Shown here: positions 7,992-15,357 of the stretch, piece after piece
How the letters are laid out: the number at the start of each line of letters is the position of its first letter
How positions within the stretch are numbered: position 1 is the stretch's first letter
Made by a program: the position numbers and the translations under genes
Assembly: GCA_022776215.1 (NCBI GenBank)
Contig: JALFIR010000006.1
Coordinates: 1-64,000 of the forward strand
Reading direction: 5' to 3'
Origin: Colivicinus sp022776215
GTDB lineage: Bacteria > Bacillota_I > Bacilli_A > Erysipelotrichales > Erysipelotrichaceae
DNA length: 64,000 nt
Notes under the pieces: generated by a model
What the model was told of the DNA's origin: nothing
Databases searched by the model: none
The model's input: the letters and a program-made list of their open reading frames with translations, nothing else

Positions 7992-9454
7992 TGAATAAGT
8001 CGTTTATTAGGCATTCACTAAGTTTGTGTGTAGGTATTGAGTCACTGTTTTTAATGTTGACTTCTTTAGTTGCGCTTATTTATCATGAAAGAGGTTTTTT
8101 AGCATATTTCTTAACTGGTTTAATTGTTAGTCTTCCAGCTTTATATAGCATTTCTAAGCGTCCCAAGAATAGTGTCTTTTTTGCGAAAGAAGGTTTTGTC
8201 CTTGTTGCTTTGTCTTGGATAGTTTTGAGTATGATTGGAGCCGTTCCGTTGTTACTACTAGGTGAGGCAAGTAACTTTGTCGATGCCTTATTTGAAATAG
8301 TATCTGGTTTTACCACGACTGGTGCCACTATCATGAATGATGTAACTGCACTAACTCACGCAACCTTATTTTGGCGTTCATTTACTCACTGGATTGGTGG
8401 CATGGGAATGCTTGTGTTTGCACTTGCAATATTGCCAGGAACAGAGGGAAGAGCTATGTATATCATGAAAGCAGAGGTTCCAGGACCATCTGTTGGCAAA
8501 CTTGTTTCTAAGCTGTCTAATACTGCTAAGATTTTATATGGCATCTATGCTGGCTTAACTCTTTTACAGGTTGTTTCATTGTTGTTATGTAAGATGCAGA
8601 TATTTGATTCGATAGTATTGTCTCTGGCTACTGCTGGTACTGGTGGTTTTGGTATCATGAATGATTCATTTGTGTCTTATTCAACTAGTGCTCAGCTTGT
8701 TACTACTATCTTTATGATTATCTTTGGTGTTAATTTTAATGTTTATTATTATTTATTGATTAAGGATTTTAAGGCAGCCTTTAAGTGTGAGGAAGTTCGT
8801 TGGTATTTTGGCATTATTATCGTTTCAGTATTATTGATTGCCTTTAATATTACTTCGATGTTTAACTCTTTCTTTGAAGCACTTAAACATGCTTTCTTTA
8901 ATGTTGGCTCAGTTATTACTACAACCGGTTTTGCCTCACATGACTTTAACACATGGCCAGAGTTTTCTAAGACAATCTTATTAATATTAATGTTTATAGG
9001 TGCTTGCGCTGGTTCTACTGGTGGTGGTATTAAGGTAAGTAGAATTGTGATTATGTTGAAGGATTTTAAGAATACTGTTGATCATTATGTTTTCCCAAGA
9101 AAAATTAAGCATGTTTTCTTTGAGGGTAAGGCTTTAAATAATGATTTGGTTTATTCAATCCGTTCTTATATTTCCATTTATTTTTTCTTATTCTTTATTT
9201 CTTTACTTTTGTTAAGTTTGAATGATTTGGATTTCGCAACTAATTTTTCAGCAGTAGCAGCTTGTTTCAATAATATCGGTCCTGCCTTTGGTTTGGCTGG
9301 CCCAATGTCAAATTATAATTGTTTTAATTATTTCTCTAAGATTGTGCTAATTTTTGATATGTTGGCAGGTCGTTTAGAGTTAATTCCGATTTTGATTTTA
9401 TTTAGTCTTGCGAAAAATAGACACAAACAAGTTAAGGCGATTGAAGATGAATAG
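7991..9454 (+). CDS. trkH: Trk-type potassium channel subunit TrkH
   Basis: A 487-residue membrane protein with the four M1-P-M2 repeats of the Trk/Ktr family. The selectivity-filter type sequences are visible: SGFTTTGATIM (about residue 104), TAGTGGFG (about 215), GSVITTTGF (about 305) and FNNIGPAFG (about 425). It imports K+ together with TrkA encoded directly upstream. Its 3' end overlaps nadK by 8 nt. Start and stop overlaps on both sides indicate a tight trkA-trkH-nadK operon. Confidence 0.95.
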   Translation: MNKSFIRHSLSLCVGIESLFLMLTSLVALIYHERGFLAYFLTGLIVSLPALYSISKRPKNSVFFAKEGFVLVALSWIVLSMIGAVPLLLLGEASNFVDALFEIVSGFTTTGATIMNDVTALTHATLFWRSFTHWIGGMGMLVFALAILPGTEGRAMYIMKAEVPGPSVGKLVSKLSNTAKILYGIYAGLTLLQVVSLLLCKMQIFDSIVLSLATAGTGGFGIMNDSFVSYSTSAQLVTTIFMIIFGVNFNVYYYLLIKDFKAAFKCEEVRWYFGIIIVSVLLIAFNITSMFNSFFEALKHAFFNVGSVITTTGFASHDFNTWPEFSKTILLILMFIGACAGSTGGGIKVSRIVIMLKDFKNTVDHYVFPRKIKHVFFEGKALNNDLVYSIRSYISIYFFLFFISLLLLSLNDLDFATNFSAVAACFNNIGPAFGLAGPMSNYNCFNYFSKIVLIFDMLAGRLELIPILILFSLAKNRHKQVKAIEDE

Positions 9455-10208
9455 AATATTATTGATTCCAAATCCTAATTTATGTGATTTAGATAAGGCT
9501 GTTAAAGATGTGACTTCATATTTTGAAGATTTTGAGGTTTTTATTGATCCGCTTGAAACAGATATGGCTTACAAATGTCTTGATGAAAAGATGAATAATT
9601 TTGATGTGGTTGTCACACTTGGCGGTGATGGTTCGATGCTTAAGGTGGTTGAGCTTGTTTATAAATATGGCCTTAGTATGTTTGGGATTAACTATGGTGG
9701 TCTTGGTTATTTAACATCTCTTAAGAAAAATGAATTGGATGTTTTAAGAAACAAGACTTATATTGAAGAGAGAAGTGTTTTAGAGGTTAGTATACCAACT
9801 CTAAACTATAAGCGTATCGCTTTAAATGATGCGGTTATTTTTAAGACCAATATCAATGTTCCAATTAAATTAAGTGTCGATGATGGAAGCGATACTTGTG
9901 AGCATTTTGCGGATGGCTTGATTGTGGCTACTTCTACTGGTTCTACTGCTTATTCTTATTCGGCTGGGGGACCGGTTATTAAAGAAGGAAAACTTATCTT
10001 GACACCAATTTCTCCAGTACTTAGAAGAAGTACTTATAAGATTTACAATGATGATGTTTCTTTTAAGATTAATTCCATTAGAGATAATCGTGATAAGGCT
10101 TATATATCAATCGACGGTTCTGATCAAATAGAGATTGATAGGGATAATACGGTGTTTGTTAAGAAAGCACCTAAGTGTTTAAAGATTGTGAGATTTGAGT
10201 ATGATTGA
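9447..10208 (+). CDS. nadK: NAD kinase
   Basis: A 253-residue NAD kinase: the GGDGS motif in VVTLGGDGSMLKVV (about residues 54-67), NYGGLGYLT, and the STGSTAYSYSAGGPVI motif (about 158-173). It phosphorylates NAD to NADP. I start it at the ATG at 9447, which overlaps the trkH stop and has AAGGCG at a suitable distance; upstream in-frame starts lie deep within trkH. Its stop overlaps the start of the next esterase gene. Since TrkA binds NAD(H), the pairing of nadK with trkAH is suggestive, but only by neighbourhood. Confidence 0.95.
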   Translation: MNRILLIPNPNLCDLDKAVKDVTSYFEDFEVFIDPLETDMAYKCLDEKMNNFDVVVTLGGDGSMLKVVELVYKYGLSMFGINYGGLGYLTSLKKNELDVLRNKTYIEERSVLEVSIPTLNYKRIALNDAVIFKTNINVPIKLSVDDGSDTCEHFADGLIVATSTGSTAYSYSAGGPVIKEGKLILTPISPVLRRSTYKIYNDDVSFKINSIRDNRDKAYISIDGSDQIEIDRDNTVFVKKAPKCLKIVRFEYD

Positions 10209-10953
10209 ACGTAAAGAAATAACAATTGATTGTTTGCGTGATGAAAAAAGATATTTAACTGTATATGTGCCTGATAAAGATGGCACATTTCCCGTTTTAT
10301 ATATGATGGATGGCCAGAATGTCTTTTTTGATGAGGATGCAACTTATGGTAAGTCATGGGGCATGTATGATTATCTTGTGAAAAATGATGTTGATTTGAT
10401 TGTGGTAGCCATTGATTCAAGTCGTGGCAAGAATAATGAGAGATTATTTGAATATGCACCATATGATTTTGTGGATTATCAATATGGTTTGATTAAGGCT
10501 GAGGCTAAGAAGTTTATAAAGTGGTTAGTAAGTGATCTTAAGTCTTATGTTGATGGTAAATATCCTGTAAAAAGTGATAGGGAACATACTTTTATTGGTG
10601 GTTCTAGTATGGGCGGCTTGGTTTCTTATTACGCTTTGATGGAACGCAATGATATATTTAGATGTGCTGCTTGTTTGTCTCCTTCTTTGTGGGTTGCCAA
10701 TGACAAGCTTGTTAGACTTACAAAGAGAGCTTCTATTAAAAGTGATACTGTGATTTATTTGGATTATGGTTCTAAGGAAGCTGGTAATAATAAGTATGCT
10801 AAAAGAGCGAAGGAAGGCTTTTGGAATTGTATTGATGTTTTAAAGAGTAGGCCAATTAACTTAAATGTTCGCGTTATTCAAGGTGGTGAACATAATGAGG
10901 CTAGTTGGGAAAAAAGAGTTCCTGTTTTTGTTGAAATGTTTTTAAGGGGGTAG
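10201..10953 (+). CDS. Esterase D/Fes-type alpha/beta hydrolase
   Basis: A 250-residue putative esterase (PF00756 type). Visible parts: FPVLYMMDGQNVFFD near residue 30, the nucleophile elbow IGGSSMGGLVSYYALM near residue 140, and a C-terminal GGEHNEASWEKRVPVF holding the likely catalytic His. It has no signal peptide, so it is cytoplasmic. The start ATG at 10201 overlaps the nadK stop. It is followed 4 nt later by an ATP-grasp ligase and then, on the opposite strand, by a second esterase of the same broad fold. The substrate is unknown; carbohydrate or peptide esters are the usual choices in this family. Confidence 0.82.
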   Translation: MIERKEITIDCLRDEKRYLTVYVPDKDGTFPVLYMMDGQNVFFDEDATYGKSWGMYDYLVKNDVDLIVVAIDSSRGKNNERLFEYAPYDFVDYQYGLIKAEAKKFIKWLVSDLKSYVDGKYPVKSDREHTFIGGSSMGGLVSYYALMERNDIFRCAACLSPSLWVANDKLVRLTKRASIKSDTVIYLDYGSKEAGNNKYAKRAKEGFWNCIDVLKSRPINLNVRVIQGGEHNEASWEKRVPVFVEMFLRG

Positions 10954-10957
10954 ATAA

Positions 10958-12148
10958 ATGAAAAATTTTGTGTTTATTTCGCCTAATTTTCCAAGTAATT
11001 ATTATCATTTTTGTCGTGAATTAAAGAATAATGGCTTAAGAGTTTTGGGCATTGGCGATAGTAGTTATGAAATGTTAAGTCCTGAGCTTAAGGCTTCTTT
11101 GGATGAATATTATAAGGTTGATTCGTTAGAGAATTACGATAGTGTTTTTAAGGCGGTAGCGTTTTTCTCTTTTAAATATGGCAAGATTGATTATTTAGAG
11201 TCTAATAATGAATATTGGCTTGAGCAAGATGCGATGCTTAGAGATGATTTTAATATCAATACTTCTTTTCATTATGACGATATGAAGTATGTGAAGTTTA
11301 AATCTAAGATGAAGGAAAAGTATGCTTTGGCTGGTATTCCTTGTGCTAGATATTATTTAGTCGAGACATATGAAGGGTGTTTGGATTTTATTAATTGGGT
11401 AGGTTATCCGGTTATTGCCAAGCCCGATAATGGTGTTGGTGCTTGTGGTACTTATAAGATTAATAATGAAACTGATTTAAAGAATTTCATGGAAACAAAG
11501 GGCGATACTTTGTATATCATGGAAGAATATATTGATGGAACAATTGTTTCTTATGATGCGATTGTTGATTCACATGGTGATCCTTTATTTGAGACTGGTA
11601 ATGTGACAACTTTTTCTTTATTAGAAGTTGTGAATAATTTGAGCGATTCAGCCTTTTATATTAGAAAAGAACTTCCTGATATTGTTAGGGAAAAGGGTAG
11701 AGCGGCTGTGAGAACTTTTGGGGTAAAATCGCGTTTCATCCATTTTGAGTTCTTTTGTTTAAATAGAGATCAATATTTGGGTAAGAAAGGTGATATTGTG
11801 GCGCTAGAGGTTAATATGCGTCCTAGTGGTGGTGTTTCTCCTGTAATGATGAATTACGCAAATGGAGTTGATGTTTATAAGATTTGGGCGGATATGATTG
11901 CCTTTGATAAGTTGACTCATGAATATGATAGTCCACATCATTATTGTGCTTTTGTGGGAAGAAGAGATGGACTTAAGCATAAATATACAATTGATGCCTT
12001 AAAAAAGAAGTATCCAGGTAAGATAGTTCTAGAAGAGAGAGTAGAAAAAGCTCTTTCTGGGGCTATGGGTGACTATATGTTTTTAGCTACCTTAGATAGC
12101 GAGGAAGAGCTTAATAATTATTTAAGTGATGCGCTTAAGTTAGTCTAG
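10958..12148 (+). CDS. ATP-grasp ligase of unknown specificity
   Basis: A 396-residue protein whose middle and C-terminal parts form an ATP-grasp fold: GYPVIAKPDNGVGACGTYK (about residues 148-166), the LYIMEEYIDGTIVSYD hinge, and the metal-binding ALEVNMRPSGGVSPVM near residue 287. Such carboxylate-amine ligases join a carboxylate to an amine through an acyl phosphate. The N-terminal region (FVFISPNFPSNYYHF) is Rossmann-like. GGGG of its SD directly follows the upstream esterase stop. Its stop overlaps the convergent esterase gene by 9 nt. The product is not predictable. Confidence 0.8.
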   Translation: MKNFVFISPNFPSNYYHFCRELKNNGLRVLGIGDSSYEMLSPELKASLDEYYKVDSLENYDSVFKAVAFFSFKYGKIDYLESNNEYWLEQDAMLRDDFNINTSFHYDDMKYVKFKSKMKEKYALAGIPCARYYLVETYEGCLDFINWVGYPVIAKPDNGVGACGTYKINNETDLKNFMETKGDTLYIMEEYIDGTIVSYDAIVDSHGDPLFETGNVTTFSLLEVVNNLSDSAFYIRKELPDIVREKGRAAVRTFGVKSRFIHFEFFCLNRDQYLGKKGDIVALEVNMRPSGGVSPVMMNYANGVDVYKIWADMIAFDKLTHEYDSPHHYCAFVGRRDGLKHKYTIDALKKKYPGKIVLEERVEKALSGAMGDYMFLATLDSEEELNNYLSDALKLV

Positions 12149-12877
12149 AAGATATGGTAGGAAGTATTTGATTTGTTTGTGCCACCAATACCAATCGTGG
12201 CTTACATCGCTTCCCCAATAATCAAACCATGCGTTAATGCCTTTAATGTTGAATAGGTATTCTAGGTATATATAAGTTGGTATACCCATGTCTTCATAAG
12301 GACCCTGTCCTATACAAAAGATTATTTTCTTCTGGTTATAAGTGTTTATATATGGGTGATTATTTGGCATGTTTGGTAAAAAGACTTCGGGTGAATTGTT
12401 GTATAGGTTACCATCTGAATAGTCACCATAGAAGTATCTTGAATTAAAGACACCTGACAAAGCTAATAGTCCTGAGAATAAATCAGGTCTTCTTAAGAAA
12501 CAAATAGTGGCATGATTAGCTCCCAAGGAACAGCCAAAGGTTAATGGTAGTTTCTTGCATGGAGCTTTTTTGTTTATGATAGGAAGAACTTCGTTGATAA
12601 TGAAGTTGAAGTATTGTTCCTGTCTATTACTTTTCCATTGTTTATCACCATCTGATGACCAAGTTTCTTCATCGATTGAGTCGACGACAAAGAATTGTAT
12701 CTTTTCATCATCGATGTAGTCTTTAATTTGTTCTATCAAACCAAAATTTTCATAGTTATCAGCTTTTGAGCTTTGAGTTGGGAAGGCTAAAATAGGTTGA
12801 CCATTTGTGCCATAGATATTTATATTGATGTCTTTATCTAATATATATGAATGATGTTGAATATGTTCAATTTTCAT
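12140..12877 (-). CDS. Putative esterase (alpha/beta hydrolase)
   Basis: A 245-residue cytoplasmic hydrolase with the nucleophile elbow LTFGCSLGANHATI (about residues 125-138), a Tyr/Trp-rich lid and a C-terminal VSHDWYWWHKQIKYF carrying the likely catalytic His. It starts at the ATG at 12877, because AAGGAGATAAT precedes it; that ribosome binding site begins 2 nt after the CCA end of tRNA-Arg, so its mRNA probably arises from tRNA processing of a dut/tRNA/esterase transcript. Together with the upstream-facing esterase and the ATP-grasp gene it may form a small pathway, which is inference. Confidence 0.78.
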   Translation of the reverse strand: MKIEHIQHHSYILDKDININIYGTNGQPILAFPTQSSKADNYENFGLIEQIKDYIDDEKIQFFVVDSIDEETWSSDGDKQWKSNRQEQYFNFIINEVLPIINKKAPCKKLPLTFGCSLGANHATICFLRRPDLFSGLLALSGVFNSRYFYGDYSDGNLYNNSPEVFLPNMPNNHPYINTYNQKKIIFCIGQGPYEDMGIPTYIYLEYLFNIKGINAWFDYWGSDVSHDWYWWHKQIKYFLPYLLD

Positions 12878-12889
12878 ATTATCTCCTTG

Positions 12890-12965
12890 TGGCGCGCCCA
12901 ACAGGAATTGAACCTGCAGCCTTTTGAATCGGAGTCAAACGCTCTATCCGTTGAGCTATGGGCGC
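12890..12965 (-). tRNA. tRNA-Arg (anticodon CCG)
   Basis: A 76-nt tRNA. GCGCCCA pairs with TGGGCGC, the discriminator is G and CCA is encoded. The stem TTTGA/TCAAA holds the loop CTCCGAT, giving anticodon CCG (arginine). The T-arm GGTTCAATTCC is normal. Its 5' end is 1 nt beyond the dut stop codon, and its 3' end lies 12 nt before the esterase start, so it is embedded in an mRNA. Confidence 0.97.
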
Positions 12966-12966
12966 A

Positions 12967-13446
12967 TTATTTACCAGTTGAGCCAAAGCCTCCCTGTCTA
13001 CTTGTGTTAATTTCTTCTTCTTGGACAGTATAAAACTTTAAGAAGATGCCTTGAACGAAGCGTTCACCTTTGTTGATGATAATATCATGTTCTCCCATAT
13101 TAATGATAGAGATAATGATATGACCTTGGTTGTTGGCGTAGTAATAGTCACTATCAATGATTCCTACAGTGTTTGATAAAAACATCTGGTGTTTAATGCC
13201 AAATGATGATCTTGGGTAAATGCTTAAGACATAGCCTTCTTCCATTTGACAACGAATGCCTGTAGGTATTTTGATGTTTTGACCAGGTTTAATAGTTATT
13301 TTAAAGGGACATACAAAGTCATAACCAGCTGAGCCTGTTGTGGCTCTTTTTGGTAGAATGATGTCTTCATATATAGTGTTATCGTTATTGTTTGTATCTT
13401 TGTTGAATTGGTCGATACTGACCTTTTGAAATCTTCCTATTTGCAT
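12967..13446 (-). CDS. dut: dUTP diphosphatase
   Basis: A 159-residue trimeric-type dUTPase: ATTGSAGYDF (motif 1), YPRSSFGIKHQ (motif 2), NTVGIIDSDY (motif 3), GERFVQGIF (motif 4) and the glycine-rich C-terminal motif 5 RQGGFGSTGK. It cleaves dUTP to dUMP, keeping uracil out of DNA and feeding dTMP synthesis. There is no ribosome binding site; a TATAAT (13453-13458) ends 6 nt before the ATG, so the mRNA is probably leaderless. tRNA-Arg follows at once. Confidence 0.94.
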   Translation of the reverse strand: MQIGRFQKVSIDQFNKDTNNNDNTIYEDIILPKRATTGSAGYDFVCPFKITIKPGQNIKIPTGIRCQMEEGYVLSIYPRSSFGIKHQMFLSNTVGIIDSDYYYANNQGHIIISIINMGEHDIIINKGERFVQGIFLKFYTVQEEEINTSRQGGFGSTGK

Positions 13447-13452
13447 GTCTAA

Positions 13453-13458
13453 ATTATA
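13453..13458 (-). promoter_or_regulatory. -10 element of a likely leaderless dut mRNA
   Basis: TATAAT on the minus strand, 6 nt before the dut ATG. Transcription would begin at or next to the A of the start codon. No clear -35 box is present (TTCTCA with a 16-nt spacer is the best). Confidence 0.6.
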
Positions 13459-13527
13459 ATATGGAAAATATGAATGAGAATAAGGAAAGCGAAAATATCA
13501 AAAAAATTAAAAAAGTTTAAAAAATGC

Positions 13528-13557
13528 TTGCCAAAGCTAAAAAGTATATGGTATATT
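13528..13557 (+). promoter_or_regulatory. Promoter of the Ser-Gly-Asp tRNA operon
   Basis: TTGCCA (13528-13533), an 18-nt spacer and TATATT (13552-13557), about 37 nt before the mature tRNA-Ser 5' end. Confidence 0.7.
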
Positions 13558-13594
13558 AAATAGGCACTGATAAGTGGCAACACAGTGTTGAGAT

Positions 13595-13685
13595 GAAGAA
13601 GTACTCAAGAGGCCGAAGAGGAGGCTCTGCTAAGGCCTTAGGTCGGATTTCCGGCGCGAGGGTTCAAATCCCTCCTTCTTCGCCA
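13595..13685 (+). tRNA. tRNA-Ser (anticodon GCU)
   Basis: A 91-nt class II tRNA with a long variable arm. GAAGAAG pairs with CTTCTTC, the discriminator is G and CCA is encoded. The anticodon loop CTGCTAA gives GCU (serine, AGC/AGU codons). First of three tRNAs in one transcript. Confidence 0.97.
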
Positions 13686-13693
13686 GAATATAT

Positions 13694-13767
13694 GCAGATG
13701 TAGTTCAATGGTAGAACGCGACCTTGCCAAGGTCGACACGAGGGTTCAATTCCCTTCATCTGCTCCA
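13694..13767 (+). tRNA. tRNA-Gly (anticodon GCC)
   Basis: A 74-nt tRNA. GCAGATG pairs with CATCTGC, the discriminator is T and CCA is encoded. The stem GACCT/AGGTC holds the loop TGCCA region, giving GCC (glycine). It is 8 nt after tRNA-Ser. Confidence 0.97.
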
Positions 13768-13773
13768 TTAAGT

Positions 13774-13849
13774 GGTCACGTGGTGTAGCGGTTAACATGC
13801 CTCCCTGTCACGGAGGAGATCGTGGGTTCGATTCCCATCGTGACCGCCA
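13774..13849 (+). tRNA. tRNA-Asp (anticodon GUC)
   Basis: A 76-nt tRNA. GGTCACG pairs with CGTGACC, the discriminator is G and CCA is encoded. The anticodon stem CCTCC/GGAGG with loop CTGTCAC gives GUC (aspartate). Last of the three-tRNA operon. Confidence 0.97.
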
Positions 13850-13862
13850 TTTGTAAGAATTG

Positions 13863-13890
13863 GAGTTATTGATTGATAACTCTTTTTTTT
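13863..13890 (+). terminator. Intrinsic terminator of the tRNA operon
   Basis: GAGTTAT pairs with ATAACTC over a TGATTG loop and is followed by eight T residues, 14 nt after tRNA-Asp. Confidence 0.92.
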
Positions 13891-13923
13891 ATATCATATT
13901 GCTTAGTGAAAGAAGGTATATAT

Positions 13924-15294
13924 ATGGAAAATGCTTGGAAGAAATATGCTGGTAATTTAGATCCAGTAATGAATTTTGGTAAAGATTACATTGATTTCAT
14001 GACTTTATCAAAAACAGAAAGGGAAACTGTAGATAATTCTATCGAAATAGCTGAAAAGGCTGGTTTTAAGGATTTAAATACTGTTAGCGAATTAAAGGCT
14101 GGTGATAAGGTATATTTCAACAACCGTGGTAAGTCTTTATTCTTATTTGTAGTTGGTAAAGAAGATTTAGCTAAGGGCTTAAATATTTTAGGTGCCCATG
14201 TTGATTCACCTCGTTTGGATCTTAAACAACATCCTTTATACGAAGATTCAGGTCTAGTATTATTAGATACTCACTACTATGGTGGCATTAAGAAGTATCA
14301 ATGGGTTGCTCAACCTCTAGCATTACATGGTGTTGTTTGTAAGAAAGATGGCAGCTTAGTTAAGGTTGTGATTGGCGAAAGCGAAGATGATCCAGTTGTT
14401 GGTGTAAGCGACTTATTAATTCATTTAGCTGCTGATCAAATGAAGAAGACAGGTTCTAATGTAGTAGAAGGTGAAGATTTAAATGTTTTATTTGGTTCAA
14501 TTCCTGCTGCAACAGAGGAAGATGAGAAGGAACTTGTTAAGAAGAATATCTTGAATCTATTAAAAGAGAAGTATGATATCGAAGAAGATGATTTCATTTC
14601 TGCAGAAATTGAAGTAGTTCCTGCTGGTAAGGCAAGAGATTATGGTTTTGACAGAAGCATGGTTATGGCTTATGGTCAAGATGATAATGTATGTGCTTAT
14701 ACTTCTTTAAGAGCTATTGTTGAAGAAGAAAATCCTGAAAGAACAAGTTGCTGCATCTTATCTGATAAGGAAGAAGTAGGTTCTCAAGGTAATACTGGCA
14801 TGCATTCAAGTGCTTTTGAGAATACTTTAGCTGAATTAATGGATAAGTGTGGTCAATATTCTGAATTAAATATCAGAAGATGTTTAAGAAATTCAATGAT
14901 GTTGTCTAGTGATGTTAGTGCAGCTCATGATCCTAATTACCCAAGTGTAAGTTCTCCAAATCAAAATAATGCTGAATTCGGTAAGGGTATTGTGTTCAAT
15001 AAGTATACTGGTTCTAGAGGTAAGGGTGGCAGTAATGATGCTAATCCTGAATTTATTGCTAAGATTCGTAAGGTTTTAGATGAAAATGGTGTTAATTATC
15101 AAACAAGTGAGCTTGGTAAGGTTGACCAAGGCGGTGGTGGCACTATCGCTTATATCTTAGCTAATAAAGATGTTGAAGTAATTGATGCAGGTGTTGCAGT
15201 TCAAAATATGCATGCTTGTTATGAAGTTACAAGTAAGGTGGATATCTATGAAGCTTATCTAGCTTATAAGGCTTTCTTAAAGGATATGAAATAA
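13924..15294 (+). CDS. M18-family aminopeptidase
   Basis: A 456-residue zinc aminopeptidase of the M18 family (ApeA/Lap4 type). Metal and active-site segments visible: GAHVDSPRLDLK (His 92, Asp 94), GQDDNVCAYTSL, the DKEEVGSQGNTGM block (Glu 283/284), SSDVSAAHDPNY, and the C-terminal VQNMHACYEV with the last metal-binding His. It releases N-terminal residues from peptides in the cytoplasm. I chose the ATG at 13924 because it follows GAAAGAAGGT; an upstream in-frame ATG lies within the tRNA terminator. It is a single-gene unit flanked by terminators. Confidence 0.92.
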   Translation: MENAWKKYAGNLDPVMNFGKDYIDFMTLSKTERETVDNSIEIAEKAGFKDLNTVSELKAGDKVYFNNRGKSLFLFVVGKEDLAKGLNILGAHVDSPRLDLKQHPLYEDSGLVLLDTHYYGGIKKYQWVAQPLALHGVVCKKDGSLVKVVIGESEDDPVVGVSDLLIHLAADQMKKTGSNVVEGEDLNVLFGSIPAATEEDEKELVKKNILNLLKEKYDIEEDDFISAEIEVVPAGKARDYGFDRSMVMAYGQDDNVCAYTSLRAIVEEENPERTSCCILSDKEEVGSQGNTGMHSSAFENTLAELMDKCGQYSELNIRRCLRNSMMLSSDVSAAHDPNYPSVSSPNQNNAEFGKGIVFNKYTGSRGKGGSNDANPEFIAKIRKVLDENGVNYQTSELGKVDQGGGGTIAYILANKDVEVIDAGVAVQNMHACYEVTSKVDIYEAYLAYKAFLKDMK

Positions 15295-15301
15295 TTAGAT
15301 T

Positions 15302-15324
15302 AGGCTCGAAAGAGTCTTTTCTTT
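15302..15324 (+). terminator. Weak intrinsic terminator after the M18 gene
   Basis: AGGCTC pairs with GAGTCT (one G-T pair) over a GAAA tetraloop, followed by TTTTCTTT. Confidence 0.65.
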
Positions 15325-15345
15325 ATGCTTAAGTAAAAAGTTTGT

Positions 15346-15351
15346 TATTAT
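15346..15351 (+). promoter_or_regulatory. -10 element of a likely leaderless mRNA (gene at 15358)
   Basis: TATTAT ends 6 nt before the ATG, and no ribosome binding site lies between. Confidence 0.5.
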
Positions 15352-15357
15352 GAAAAT

